Below, piece by piece: positions 15,274 to 22,859 of a DNA stretch of 64,000 nucleotides. The position numbers were made by a program, and so were the translations under genes. The DNA lies in assembly GCA_017480795.1 (NCBI GenBank), contig JAFURY010000094.1:1-64000 (forward strand). Direction: 5' to 3'. The notes under the pieces were generated by a model that saw nothing but the letters and a program-made list of their open reading frames with translations, did not search any database and had not been told where the DNA came from. Within the stretch, counting starts at the first letter, position 1, and every line of letters starts with the position of its first letter. Source of the DNA: Succinivibrionaceae bacterium (lineage in GTDB: Bacteria; Pseudomonadota; Gammaproteobacteria; Enterobacterales; Succinivibrionaceae).

Positions 15274-15825
15274 TTATGTGTCGTCCGCCCAGCGGTAACT
15301 GATGCCCCATGGCAGCGGGAGGGTCGGCTCCCGGTTGCAGTGGCGGTATATCGTCTTTTTCGCCAGCCCGGAGGCCCGGCACGCCGCCGCGATGGTGGGG
15401 TAGATGTCTATCGGCTGGCCGTCCCGGTCGACCTTGACCACGGCCCGCCGTCGGCAGATGGGCCTTATTGCGCCGCTCTCGCGCTTGGTCATGATGACCA
15501 GGTTGCGCAGGCTGTTGTCGCTGTGAAGGCCGTTCCGGTGAACCGCCACAGCATCGCCCTGCATCCGTTCCGGGCAGAAGGCCAGGGCCACCAGTCGCAG
15601 CACCGTGCTTTGGGTTCGCTGCCCGTCTTTGTAAAGATTGACAACGCAGTTCTTTTGCCCGTACCCCCTGCCAGTCACGATCTTGACCGTGTGCCATTTC
15701 CGGCTCCGGGCATACCATCGCCGCACTCGCCCGTTGCTGCTGACCTGGTACAGCCCCTCATAACCGGGCACGTCCCGCCACCGTTCCGGGGCGTCCGGTT
15801 CCCTTTTCAGTCCATGTATTCTCAA
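15274..15825 (-). CDS. NUMOD4-HNH homing-type endonuclease
   Basis: 183 residues, TTG start at 15825 behind GAGGGGGCGAGG. Domains in order: NUMOD4 (WRDVPGYEGLYQVSSNGRVRRW, 16-37), HNH_3 core (VAVHRNGLHSDNSLRNLVIMT, about 93-113) and a NUMOD1-type helical end (PTIAAACRASGLAKKTIYRHC). Free-standing homing endonucleases of this type are mobile in phage genomes. It sits between a palindrome copy and small genes. Confidence 0.85.
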   Translation of the reverse strand: MRIHGLKREPDAPERWRDVPGYEGLYQVSSNGRVRRWYARSRKWHTVKIVTGRGYGQKNCVVNLYKDGQRTQSTVLRLVALAFCPERMQGDAVAVHRNGLHSDNSLRNLVIMTKRESGAIRPICRRRAVVKVDRDGQPIDIYPTIAAACRASGLAKKTIYRHCNREPTLPLPWGISYRWADDT

Positions 15826-15839
15826 TGCCTCGCCCCCTC

Positions 15840-15863
15840 AAAAGCGCCAACGTTGGCGCTTTT
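15840..15863. promoter_or_regulatory. 24-bp perfect palindrome, copy 4 of 5
   Basis: Same sequence as 4589-4612, between the primase-helicase stop and the NUMOD4-HNH start, 14 nt before the TTG and abutting its ribosome binding site. Confidence 0.9.
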
Positions 15864-15865
15864 CG

Positions 15866-18703
15866 TCAGAATGGGTTGTCCGGGTCGTTGACTTCCTTGA
15901 AGCCGTCCATGTCCATTTTCATCTGCTCGGTTTCGGCCTTTGGCCCGTCCATAATGCCGCGCGGGATCCAGAGCAGGCGCTGGGATTTCCCGTCCACCTT
16001 TTTGACTCGCGTCGGCGTGTCGTCGCCCACGTCCGGCGGCAGCTTCAATATGCCGTCTGTCCGCAGGTGCTTGTAAAGGGCCTTGAGGCTCACGGGAAAC
16101 TCGGTGCCCTGCTCCCGGCATAGCTTTGAAACGCAGCCGAAGGCCACCTTGGGCAGCAGATAATAATAGTCGTTGTCGTAATAGCCGACCATATCCACGC
16201 CGGGCTTTTTGCCCTTGGCCTCCTCCGCGCCGGTCAGGTCTTTCATCATGATGCTGCCGCTGGCCAGCAGCTCGACCATGCTGTCCAGGAAGATGCGGGT
16301 GGGCTTTTCGTCGTCCATGCTCCGGGCCTGCTGCTTGCTGGTCGCGGTCAGCACGTGGTGGGCGTGCTCCAGCATGGCTTTCACTTCCTCGTGGGTGTAT
16401 AAGCCGATATTCCGAAAATAGTCCAGCATCATTGCGTAGCCGATCATGATGCAGGCCACGGTCTCCGGGGCGCGGCCCTCCATGCCATTGGCCTCGATGC
16501 ACATTTGCCGGAAATGGAGAAACATCCCGTGCAGCCTGTCCGGCAGGGTGTCGGTCTGTGCCTGGAGCCATTTGATATAGCCCAGCATGGCTTTTTGAAG
16601 GTAGCCCTTTCGCGCCGCTTCCTGCAAGTCGGTCAAATCCTTGCCCACTTCTATATCCCCCCTCTCCACATCGACGATGAAATAACGCGCCAGGCCGCTC
16701 TGGCCAACGGCGGGCAAGTCCTCGCCGGTGATAATGGCCACGCTGCGCGGCGGGTCGGTTGATTTGATGGTGCTGTCCGCGTTCAGTCGTCCACGGGCCA
16801 CGCCATCGCCGAAGGCGCGGGACAGCGCCTGGGCGGTTGCCGCCATCTGCTTCTTTTCCTGGATGCTGCTCACCGGGTGGTAATCATCCACCAGCAGCGG
16901 CATATCCTTGACCAGAAACGCCTTTTTCTGGATGTTCCGGCTGGTGTCGTTGAAGCTGGCGGGCGGGTTTTTCGCGTGGAAGTTTCCGAAGTGGCTCATG
17001 GCAAGGGACGCTGCTGTGGTCTTGCGGGTCTGCGTCTGTCCGTAGAGGAAGAGGCCGAAGGCGGGCACGACGTCCCTTTGCGTCATAAATTCCCGCAGCG
17101 GGGCCAGGTAGGTGGTGCCCAGCAGGGCCACCCCGATCTCCTCTTTCATGACGTATTGGAGGTTCATGCTTTTCTCCACCGCGTCCAGGAAGGTGATCTT
17201 GTCGAAGCCCTCCGCGCCGCTGCCGTCCAGCCGGTAGCCCTTCAGCGCGTCGCCCATGTCCACGGTCACGCCTTCCAGCCCTACGGCCCCGCCGTGGTAA
17301 AGGTAGCACCATTTCCCGCCGATGCGCCGCCAGCCCGTGTGGTTGTATTCGGTCACGCGCTTGGCCGTCATCTGGCCCACCTTTTTGACCGCCCAGGCCA
17401 CCTTATCCTTTGTGGCCGTGCCGGGGGCCAGGCTCGCGCTGAATCCCCACTTGCCGGTCACCCAGTTCATGGCGTCCAGTTCCTTGGCGCTGATGACCGC
17501 CCTGGGCAGCTTGCGCCCGTTGCAGTCCCAGCCGTCCAACACAAACCACATGGAAGTGTTCACGCCGTCGTCGCGGGTCAGCTCCATGCGGGGGATGACC
17601 ACAAAGTCGGTCAGCGCCTTGGTGGTGTCCTGGTTGATTTGGGAAATGCACCCGTTCACCACTCCGTAGCCGGTCACCCGGCTGTAGAGGGCGTTGGCCT
17701 GTTCCATGGGGGTCAGCCAGAAAGGCACCGAGCCGGGATCGAAGTCCCGCGTGGCGGCCACCTGCCGGGCCAGCGCCTCCATGGCTGCCTGGTCGCCCAT
17801 GATCTCCACCATGTCGCTGATGTCGCCCTTGGCGGGGATCTCCGGGCAGGCTTCCTTGATGTCCACCAGCCGCACCCGCTTGGCGAGGGGCTTGGTTTTG
17901 AGCGCCACGTCCAGCGCGTGGTTCTGGCCGGTGAAGTCGTTCTCCTTCACGTCACAGTCCGGCAGGATGATGACGTCCGCGCCCGCCAGCAGCAGCGAGT
18001 AGCTGTCGCGCCATTTGCCCGCGCCGCCGGGATTGCAGGTCGCCACGTGCCCCAGGCGCATTAGGGTCTCGACGTCCTTCTCGCCTTCCACCACATACAC
18101 CGGGCGGCCCTCCTGGATGGCGGCCTTCAGCTCCGGCATTTTGTAGAGCGTGTTGTCTCGCAGCTCGTCGGACACGCTCATCACGTAGCCCTGCTTGTTC
18201 GCCTTCGGGTTTGCCGGGTCGTAATGCCGCTGCCGAAAGGTCTTGCTCCGCTTGCCGTCCTTATACACGGGGTAGCGCACCACCTGGAAGAGCTCCTTCC
18301 CGTCCGCGCCGGTATAGCTGTACACCGCGTCCGGGTGTGCCCAGTCGATCTTGGCTTCCTCCGTCGGCTTCTCCGCAGGCTTCTCCGCTGCCGGTTTGGT
18401 CTGCGGCTTCGGGGCTGGCTTCTTCTTTTCCGCGCCCTTCTTCCATTTGCCGCCCGCCTTTGGTGGGTCGGGGTCGATGATAAGGTCGACGGGCTTTAAT
18501 CCGACCTGTGCCAGAATGGAGTCGTTGGAGCAGCCCGCATGGCAGCAGAGGAAAATGCGCAGGCGTCCGTCCGTTCCGGGCTTCACGCGGGCAGTCAGGC
18601 TGGCGGTCTTGTCGTCGTGACAAGGGCAGCGCATCGTGTATTCCCCGGCTTTATTCGGCCCGGACACGTGGTCGAATCGCTGGTTAAATTCCCTTATGTC
18701 CAT
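15866..18703 (-). CDS. Primase-helicase (TOPRIM plus DUF927-type ATPase)
   Basis: 945 residues from ATG 18703 (AAAGGG 11 nt upstream). N-terminal zinc site CPCH (26-29) and CCHAGC (53-58), K/P/A-rich linker, TOPRIM with VYVVEGEKDVETL near 199 and DVIILPDCD, then a DUF927-like helicase with P-loop variant LYGQTQTRKTT near 552 and Walker B LLVDDYHP near 599, and AIITGEDLP. Such fusions prime and unwind DNA at phage origins. It leads the replication genes. Confidence 0.88.
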   Translation of the reverse strand: MDIREFNQRFDHVSGPNKAGEYTMRCPCHDDKTASLTARVKPGTDGRLRIFLCCHAGCSNDSILAQVGLKPVDLIIDPDPPKAGGKWKKGAEKKKPAPKPQTKPAAEKPAEKPTEEAKIDWAHPDAVYSYTGADGKELFQVVRYPVYKDGKRSKTFRQRHYDPANPKANKQGYVMSVSDELRDNTLYKMPELKAAIQEGRPVYVVEGEKDVETLMRLGHVATCNPGGAGKWRDSYSLLLAGADVIILPDCDVKENDFTGQNHALDVALKTKPLAKRVRLVDIKEACPEIPAKGDISDMVEIMGDQAAMEALARQVAATRDFDPGSVPFWLTPMEQANALYSRVTGYGVVNGCISQINQDTTKALTDFVVIPRMELTRDDGVNTSMWFVLDGWDCNGRKLPRAVISAKELDAMNWVTGKWGFSASLAPGTATKDKVAWAVKKVGQMTAKRVTEYNHTGWRRIGGKWCYLYHGGAVGLEGVTVDMGDALKGYRLDGSGAEGFDKITFLDAVEKSMNLQYVMKEEIGVALLGTTYLAPLREFMTQRDVVPAFGLFLYGQTQTRKTTAASLAMSHFGNFHAKNPPASFNDTSRNIQKKAFLVKDMPLLVDDYHPVSSIQEKKQMAATAQALSRAFGDGVARGRLNADSTIKSTDPPRSVAIITGEDLPAVGQSGLARYFIVDVERGDIEVGKDLTDLQEAARKGYLQKAMLGYIKWLQAQTDTLPDRLHGMFLHFRQMCIEANGMEGRAPETVACIMIGYAMMLDYFRNIGLYTHEEVKAMLEHAHHVLTATSKQQARSMDDEKPTRIFLDSMVELLASGSIMMKDLTGAEEAKGKKPGVDMVGYYDNDYYYLLPKVAFGCVSKLCREQGTEFPVSLKALYKHLRTDGILKLPPDVGDDTPTRVKKVDGKSQRLLWIPRGIMDGPKAETEQMKMDMDGFKEVNDPDNPF

Positions 18704-18718
18704 AGCGTCGCCCACCCT

Positions 18719-19048
18719 TTACCGCTGTTTTTTCATCTGCTTCTTGATGGCCTCGACCACCGCGTCCAGGTCAAAAACGTATTGTTTACCTACCTTGTCG
18801 AAGGGCAGCCATCCCTCGCGGACGCCGCGCCGGATCGCCGACTCGCAAAGCCCCGTCTCCCGCATAACGTCCTGTATGGTCGAACGTTTCACGATGGGCG
18901 GCAGGATCTCCCGCGCCGTGTCCAGGTCAACCAGCGTGCGGCTCCCCAGCATCAGCACTTCCAGCTGGCCGTCGGCGATGGCCCGGCGCACCCGCGTCTC
19001 GGATATGCCCAGCTCCTCGCACACCACCCGCACGGTCTGCAAGTTCAT
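18719..19048 (-). CDS. HTH DNA-binding protein (excisionase/MerR-like)
   Basis: 109 residues with two similar winged-HTH-like halves: VRVVCEELGISETRVRRAIADGQLEVLMLGSRTLVDLDTA and IQDVMRETGLCESAIRRGVREGWLPFDKVGKQYVFDLDAV. Each resembles the helix-turn-helix_17/excisionase fold. Could be Xis or an early regulator; the tandem arrangement favours binding repeated DNA sites. Confidence 0.7.
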   Translation of the reverse strand: MNLQTVRVVCEELGISETRVRRAIADGQLEVLMLGSRTLVDLDTAREILPPIVKRSTIQDVMRETGLCESAIRRGVREGWLPFDKVGKQYVFDLDAVVEAIKKQMKKQR

Positions 19049-19263
19049 TTTGTCACCTCCTTCATGATGTCGATTTTTCCGTAACCGCTAAGGGCTGCTA
19101 TGATCTCGTCCTTGGACATATCAGCCGACCATGCTTTAATTAGGATACGCTTCTTTCCGTCCTTCGTGTCGATTACCGGGGCGGCCAGGCCTACGGTCAC
19201 GCCCTTGGGGTTGGGGCAATGTCCGCCCCACTTGAGCCCATTCATCATTTCCTGCATGGTCAT
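19045..19263 (-). CDS. Small hypothetical early protein
   Basis: 72 residues from ATG 19263, overlapping both neighbours by 4 nt. MTMQEMMNGLKWGGHCPNPKG, then a beta strand pair and SADMSKDEIIAALSGYGKIDIMKEV. Not recognised. Confidence 0.65.
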   Translation of the reverse strand: MTMQEMMNGLKWGGHCPNPKGVTVGLAAPVIDTKDGKKRILIKAWSADMSKDEIIAALSGYGKIDIMKEVTK

Positions 19264-19733
19264 TTCGTTACCTCCTTCACTGCGTCCTCGATTGCCGCGA
19301 TGCTGTCGTCCATGACCCGCCGGAGCGCCACCGCCTTTTCCTTCACCAGCCCCACGGCTTCCAGCTCGCCGCCGGTGATCTTCCCGTCGCTGGCCAGCCG
19401 CGCGAAGCGCAGCGCCATCTCCCGCATGTCGGTGGCCTCGATGGCCCACCGCAGCGCCGCCTGGGTGATGCAGCAGGCGCTGGTGCCGCCGTAATCCGGC
19501 AGCAGCGGGCAGTTCTCCTGGATGTGCTGCCGCTTCAGGTCGTGGTCGCCGTAGGCCTCCACCATCCGCTGCACCACGCCGCAGGGTGGCAACGTCCGTC
19601 CGTTTTCGTAGTCGCTCAATGCGTCCACGCTCACGAACAGCGCCTCGGCGGCCCGTTCCCGGCTCGAATACAGGGGCTCGTCCTGGGCCGCCCGCATCCG
19701 CGCGTTTCTGTAGATGTTGTCGTGTTTTTTCAT
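19260..19733 (-). CDS. XRE-family regulator, first early lytic gene (Cro-like)
   Basis: 157 residues from ATG 19733 (TTGGAGGGAAGG upstream). HTH in ARMRAAQDEPLYSSRERAAEALFVSVDALSDYENGRTLP, followed by a helical domain with Cys pairs (ENCPLLPDYGGTSACCITQAALRWAIEATDM). It is the first gene leftward of the divergent promoter region opposite the CI-like repressor, the position of Cro. Confidence 0.75.
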   Translation of the reverse strand: MKKHDNIYRNARMRAAQDEPLYSSRERAAEALFVSVDALSDYENGRTLPPCGVVQRMVEAYGDHDLKRQHIQENCPLLPDYGGTSACCITQAALRWAIEATDMREMALRFARLASDGKITGGELEAVGLVKEKAVALRRVMDDSIAAIEDAVKEVTK

Positions 19734-19799
19734 GCCCTTCCCTCCAATAAGGGTATAAACCCTGTTTTTTCGCCCATTTCCATGGTTTATTTCCCTTGA

Positions 19800-19819
19800 A
19801 TGTATCGTGCGCAATACAT
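19800..19819. promoter_or_regulatory. Candidate operator (20-bp inverted repeat)
   Basis: ATGTATCG and CAATACAT are near-perfect inverted arms around a 4-bp centre, 20-40 bp downstream of the leftward promoter -10. Likely repressor or Cro site. Confidence 0.55.
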
Positions 19820-19840
19820 ATAATGTGTTTAGTGTCTATC

Positions 19841-19869
19841 ATTGTACGGTTTTTTTTTTTTTTTGTCAA
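19841..19869 (-). promoter_or_regulatory. Leftward early (lytic) promoter, 17-bp spacer
   Basis: Minus strand TTGACA (19864-19869) and TACAAT (19841-19846) separated by 17 bp, most of which is the A run complementary to T 19850-19864 (15 bases). The second copy has 14 bases and a 16-bp spacer. It would drive the XRE gene and the replication operon. Confidence 0.75.
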
Positions 19870-19881
19870 TACGTAAATGTG

Positions 19882-19896
19882 ATTGTTCTCGACAAT
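19882..19896. promoter_or_regulatory. Candidate operator (ATTGT/ACAAT inverted repeat)
   Basis: ATTGT-TCTCG-ACAAT, 12 bp upstream of the leftward -35 and 11 bp upstream of the rightward -35. Placed to control both promoters. Confidence 0.5.
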
Positions 19897-19907
19897 ATCA
19901 CAGCATT

Positions 19908-19936
19908 GTAACAAATAAAACAGGATATGCTAAAAT
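19908..19936 (+). promoter_or_regulatory. Rightward (repressor) promoter
   Basis: Extended -10 TGCTAAAAT (TAAAAT at 19931-19936) with a weak -35 GTAACA 17 bp upstream. It precedes the CI-like gene start at 19965. Confidence 0.5.
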
Positions 19937-19964
19937 AATAAAATATGAGGGGGTGAAATTCGGA

Positions 19965-20486
19965 ATGTTCTACACGGGAAGTAGACTTGAACAGCTAAGA
20001 AAAGAGAAAAATCTGAATCAATCCGTCGTCGCGGATGAACTTCATATGTCCCGCAGCACGTTGTCCGGCTATGAAAAGGGCAAAATGCCCAGCATAGACC
20101 ACGCGCTCGCCCTGGCGAACTATTACCATGTGTCGCTGGACTACATCACCGGCCTGTCCTCCGAGCGCAGCATGAACGCCAGCGCTCTAATATCGTCCTT
20201 TATAACCCTCGGCAATCTCGCCGGGGCCTCCGCGCCAACGGCCAGTGACGTCAGCTCGTTGGTGGACGCCGCCATCATGTATATGTGCCAGGGCAAGCCC
20301 TGCGGAGAGCAGCCCCTCACGGCCTGGCGGGATTTCATGCGGCAGCTGACGGCCTGCCTCTCCGCTGCCACCCAGGGGGATGCCGCGAAGCTGGCCGACG
20401 CCGCCAACGCCGCCACCATCGCCGCCCTGGACGTCACCAAGATGCCCGCACGACTGCTCGAAAACAAAGGAGGCGCTTCAAGATGA
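19965..20486 (+). CDS. CI-like XRE repressor
   Basis: 173 residues, ATG 19965 with GAGGGGGTG upstream. Clear HTH_3 domain: LEQLRKEKNLNQSVVADELHMSRSTLSGYEKGKMPSIDHALALANYYHVSLDYITGLS (about 8-65). The rest is helical and Ala-rich, with no S24 peptidase motif, so it is not the LexA-type self-cleaving repressor; induction may use another route. Divergent from the Cro-like gene. Confidence 0.85.
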   Translation: MFYTGSRLEQLRKEKNLNQSVVADELHMSRSTLSGYEKGKMPSIDHALALANYYHVSLDYITGLSSERSMNASALISSFITLGNLAGASAPTASDVSSLVDAAIMYMCQGKPCGEQPLTAWRDFMRQLTACLSAATQGDAAKLADAANAATIAALDVTKMPARLLENKGGASR

Positions 20487-20803
20487 AAAGGAAACTGCTG
20501 GGCGTGGTTTTCTTTGTGGTTGCCATCGCCGTTATGCTGGCCAGCGCAAATGCCGGTGGAGCCAATAATGCTGGTGCAGGCGTTATAGGTATCGTGCTCA
20601 TTGTGCTGGGCCTGCGCCAATTCGACGTCCTCAATTCTAAAAACGCTTCGGTGTGGGTTGTGCCGAATGGTGACACATACCACAGGAAGCGGCGCTGCCC
20701 GCACATCAAGGGTAAAGGCGTTGTAAAAATGCCGAAGCCTGAAGCGCTGGGAAAAGGCTGTAAACCATGCCGCACCTGCTACCCATACGCGGGCAGGGGG
20801 TGA
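20483..20803 (+). CDS. Membrane protein with Cys/His C-terminal motif, coexpressed with repressor
   Basis: 106 residues. Start overlaps the repressor stop by 4 nt (AGGAGG upstream). Two hydrophobic segments (LLGVVFFVVAIAVMLASA, 5-22; AGVIGIVLIVLGL, 32-44), then YHRKRRCPHIKGKG and GKGCKPCRTCYPY, which resembles the short H-C-C-x-x-C module seen at ends of nuclease/Ada-like proteins. Expressed in the prophage state with the repressor, so a lysogenic-conversion or superinfection-exclusion role is possible; not shown. Confidence 0.7.
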   Translation: MKRKLLGVVFFVVAIAVMLASANAGGANNAGAGVIGIVLIVLGLRQFDVLNSKNASVWVVPNGDTYHRKRRCPHIKGKGVVKMPKPEALGKGCKPCRTCYPYAGRG

Positions 20804-20932
20804 CCGGTCACAGAAAAACGCGGGGCCGGTCACAGTTGAACGGCCCCGGTCTCAGTTGCGCTGTGACCATGAAAACGCCTGGTAATGCGGGCGTTTTCGG
20901 TATTTTTGGGCGTCGGTCACAGTTGTCACAGG
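20804..20932. repeat. GGTCACAG(TTG) repeat cluster upstream of integrase
   Basis: Direct copies of CCGGTCACAG at 20804 and 20826, a variant CCGGTCTCAGTTG at 20846, an inverted CTGTGACC at 20861, and CGGTCACAGTTG at 20914. It sits between the repressor operon and integrase; candidate Xis/Int or regulatory sites. Confidence 0.65.
20872..20897. terminator. Bidirectional hairpin terminator after repressor operon
   Basis: AAAACGCC / GGGCGTTTT stem with an 8-9 nt loop and T run; separates the repressor operon from integrase. Confidence 0.75.
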
Positions 20933-20982
20933 AAAAATGAATATATACCCCATATATTTATATTTGGAAGGAAGTATTCTAA

Positions 20983-22320
20983 ATGGGCACAATAGAAAAG
21001 AGGGGTAAAAACAGCTGGCGTGTGGGCGTCCAGGTGTTTGATTTGTTCAAGGGTTGGCAATGGGTGAGAAAGACCATCCGCATGGATCCCGGCTTGTCCC
21101 AGGAAAAGCAGCGCGAGAAAGCCCAGGAGGCCCTGAACATACTTATGGAGGAAGTGGGGGCAAACCGGGAGCAGCCCGGCGACCTGGGGCACACCGTGCG
21201 CACCTGGTCGGACATATGGATGGAGCAGCACGTCAAGCCGAATTGTTCGCCGGTCACCTATGGCAATTACCGCTTCCTGCTGGACAGCCGTATCCTCCCG
21301 CTGCTGGGGGACGTGCCCCTGGTGCTGCTCACCCCCATGAAGCTCACCGAATGGCTCAACGCCGTCCGGGACGCGCCGCGCCTGTCCACCCGCCTGGAGG
21401 AAGAGGAGCTGGCCCGGCCCCGCGCCCCGTCGCAAAAGCTCACCACGGAAAAGCAGCAGGCAAAGCCCCTCAGTAACAAAACCGTGCTGCATTATTACAC
21501 CTGCATGGAGTCCATGTTGTCGGCAGCCGTCCGGCTGGAATACCTGGATCGCAATCCCATGGAGCGGGTCACGCGCCCGAAGGTCAGAAAGCCAAAGGTC
21601 AAAGTGCTGTCGGAGGAGCGTGCCGTGGAGCTGCTCCGCTGCCTGGCCGATGAGCCGAACATGTGCTATCGTTCAGCCGTGCTGCTGGCCCTGTTGTGCG
21701 GCCTGCGCCTGGGGGAAGTGGGGGAGCTGAAGCTGTCCGACGTGGACTTCGATAAATGGACGATTGACATTAGTCGGGCGCTGAAGTATTCACCCCGCGC
21801 GGGGAATTACGTCGCGGAGCCGAAAACCGAATCCAGCGAGCGCCTCATATCGCTGCCCATGGGGATGATGGTCGTGCTGGAGGAGACAAAGAAATACCAG
21901 GAAGAGTGCCAGCAGCTGGTGCCGCACTTGTGGAAGGGCGAGGGCTGGATCGTCCACGGCTGGGATGGGCGGCAGCTCCACCACGACACGCCATCGAAGT
22001 GGTTTCGGAAATTTGCCGACGCCCACGGCTTCCAGGGCGTGCGCTTTCACGATCTCAGGCACACCCACGCCTCCATCCTGCTGGGCAATAATATGGACGT
22101 GGTGGCCGTCGCGGGCCGCATGGGCCACGGGGATCCCACCACCACGCTGCGGGTCTATGCCCACGCGCTGGAGCGCCGCGACCGCGAAGCCGCCCGCACC
22201 CTCGACCGGCTCTTCGGTGACATCGCCATGCCGTCCCGGCCAGAGCTTCAGCTCACCCGCAAGGGCCAGCCCGCTGCCGACGATGCCCCCGCCCAGGATG
22301 ATGAAGCCCCGGTAAAGTGA
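20983..22320 (+). CDS. int: Tyrosine integrase
   Basis: 445 residues, ATG with GGAAGGAAG upstream. Arm-binding N-terminus (GTIEKRGKNSWRVGVQVFDLFKGW), SAM-like core-binding domain (TVRTWSDIWMEQHVKPNCSPVTYGNYRFLL, 71-100), catalytic domain with Arg242 (LLCGLRLGE), His356/Arg359 (HDLRHTH), His382 (GRMGHGD) and Tyr392 (VYAHALE). It integrates at the tRNA-Pro site located 163 nt downstream of its stop. Confidence 0.95.
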   Translation: MGTIEKRGKNSWRVGVQVFDLFKGWQWVRKTIRMDPGLSQEKQREKAQEALNILMEEVGANREQPGDLGHTVRTWSDIWMEQHVKPNCSPVTYGNYRFLLDSRILPLLGDVPLVLLTPMKLTEWLNAVRDAPRLSTRLEEEELARPRAPSQKLTTEKQQAKPLSNKTVLHYYTCMESMLSAAVRLEYLDRNPMERVTRPKVRKPKVKVLSEERAVELLRCLADEPNMCYRSAVLLALLCGLRLGEVGELKLSDVDFDKWTIDISRALKYSPRAGNYVAEPKTESSERLISLPMGMMVVLEETKKYQEECQQLVPHLWKGEGWIVHGWDGRQLHHDTPSKWFRKFADAHGFQGVRFHDLRHTHASILLGNNMDVVAVAGRMGHGDPTTTLRVYAHALERRDREAARTLDRLFGDIAMPSRPELQLTRKGQPAADDAPAQDDEAPVK

Positions 22321-22375
22321 TAGGGACATTCATGTCCCTATCAATTAACGCGCAGACAACAGCCTGCGCGTTTTT
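22318..22375 (+). terminator. Two hairpins ending integrase transcript
   Basis: TGATAGGGAC/GTCCCTATCA (22318-22343) overlaps the stop codon; AACGCGCAG/CTGCGCGTT followed by TTTTT (22347-22375) is a standard terminator. Confidence 0.85.
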
Positions 22376-22390
22376 CACCCATTTTCCAAA

Positions 22391-22427
22391 GTTTCCCCCA
22401 ATTTTCCCCGCCTTCCCCCAATTTTCC
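22391..22427. repeat. Candidate integrase arm sites, left pair
   Basis: GTTTCCCCCAATTTTC then CTTCCCCCAATTTTCC. A near-identical pair in the same order and orientation lies on the other side of the core (22646-22673). Confidence 0.6.
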
Positions 22428-22446
22428 ACCCTCAAAGGGCAAAAGA

Positions 22447-22481
22447 AAAAGCCCTGAAAACTCAATGTTTTCAAGGCTTTT
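22447..22481 (-). terminator. Hairpin restoring the host tRNA terminator
   Basis: Minus strand AAAAGCCTTGAAAAC pairs with GTTTTCAGGGCTTTT and ends in TTTTTCTTTT, directly after the tRNA CCA. On integration it would terminate the reconstituted tRNA-Pro. Confidence 0.75.
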
Positions 22482-22482
22482 G

Positions 22483-22527
22483 TGGTCGAGGTGACAGGAT
22501 TTGAACCTGCGACCTTTTGGTCCCGAA
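22483..22527 (-). other. attP: attP core: 3' half of tRNA-Pro(CGG)
   Basis: On the minus strand the sequence runs from the anticodon loop TTCGGGA through the 3' anticodon stem, variable loop, T arm (GCAGG-TTCAAAT-CCTGT), acceptor strand CACCTCG and A-CCA. Upstream bases no longer pair with the anticodon stem, so tRNA identity begins at the anticodon loop, a usual crossover point for tyrosine integrases. Confidence 0.85.
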
Positions 22528-22568
22528 GGCCCTTCGATTTGAAAAGGCCACAAAACCGTCCCGAAGGC

Positions 22569-22590
22569 TGCATAAATTACTATTTATGCA
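22569..22590. repeat. Perfect inverted repeat near attP
   Basis: TGCATAAAT-TACT-ATTTATGCA, 42 bp from the core; possible Int/Xis/host-factor site. Confidence 0.5.
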
Positions 22591-22645
22591 ACGTCAAATC
22601 CGCGCCAAAATCGCACGTTTTCGCATATTTCAATATTCCCCCGAT

Positions 22646-22673
22646 GTTTCCCCCAATTTCTTCCCCCAATTCC
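22646..22673. repeat. Candidate integrase arm sites, right pair
   Basis: GTTTCCCCCAATTTC then CTTCCCCCAATTCC; mirrors the pair at 22391-22427 across the core. Confidence 0.6.
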
Positions 22674-22725
22674 CTGTCAATTCATTATCTCCCCGGTTCT
22701 GTATATATTATATATGTTTTCTTTT

Positions 22726-22841
22726 CTGTAACTAATGTAACTACTGTAAAAGGGGGTGTTCTATCCTTATTATAGGGGAATCGCCATTTTGTTACACTGG
22801 TTACAGTTGATACAGTTCAATTCTCAAAGGCTAACTGTAAC
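22726..22841. repeat. TGTAAC-type repeats right of attP
   Basis: CTGTAACTA and ATGTAACTA in tandem (22726-22743), then GTTACACTGGTTACAG and GATACAG, and AACTGTAAC (ends 22841). GGTTACAGTTG resembles GGTCACAGTTG upstream of integrase. Further candidate protein sites. Confidence 0.55.
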
Positions 22842-22859
22842 GGTATCTCAAGCCCCCCT

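Noticed and set aside
22341-22573. Small frames with DQKVAGSNPVTST
   Set aside because: A known artefact of translating the 3' end of a tRNA; here it is the attP core.
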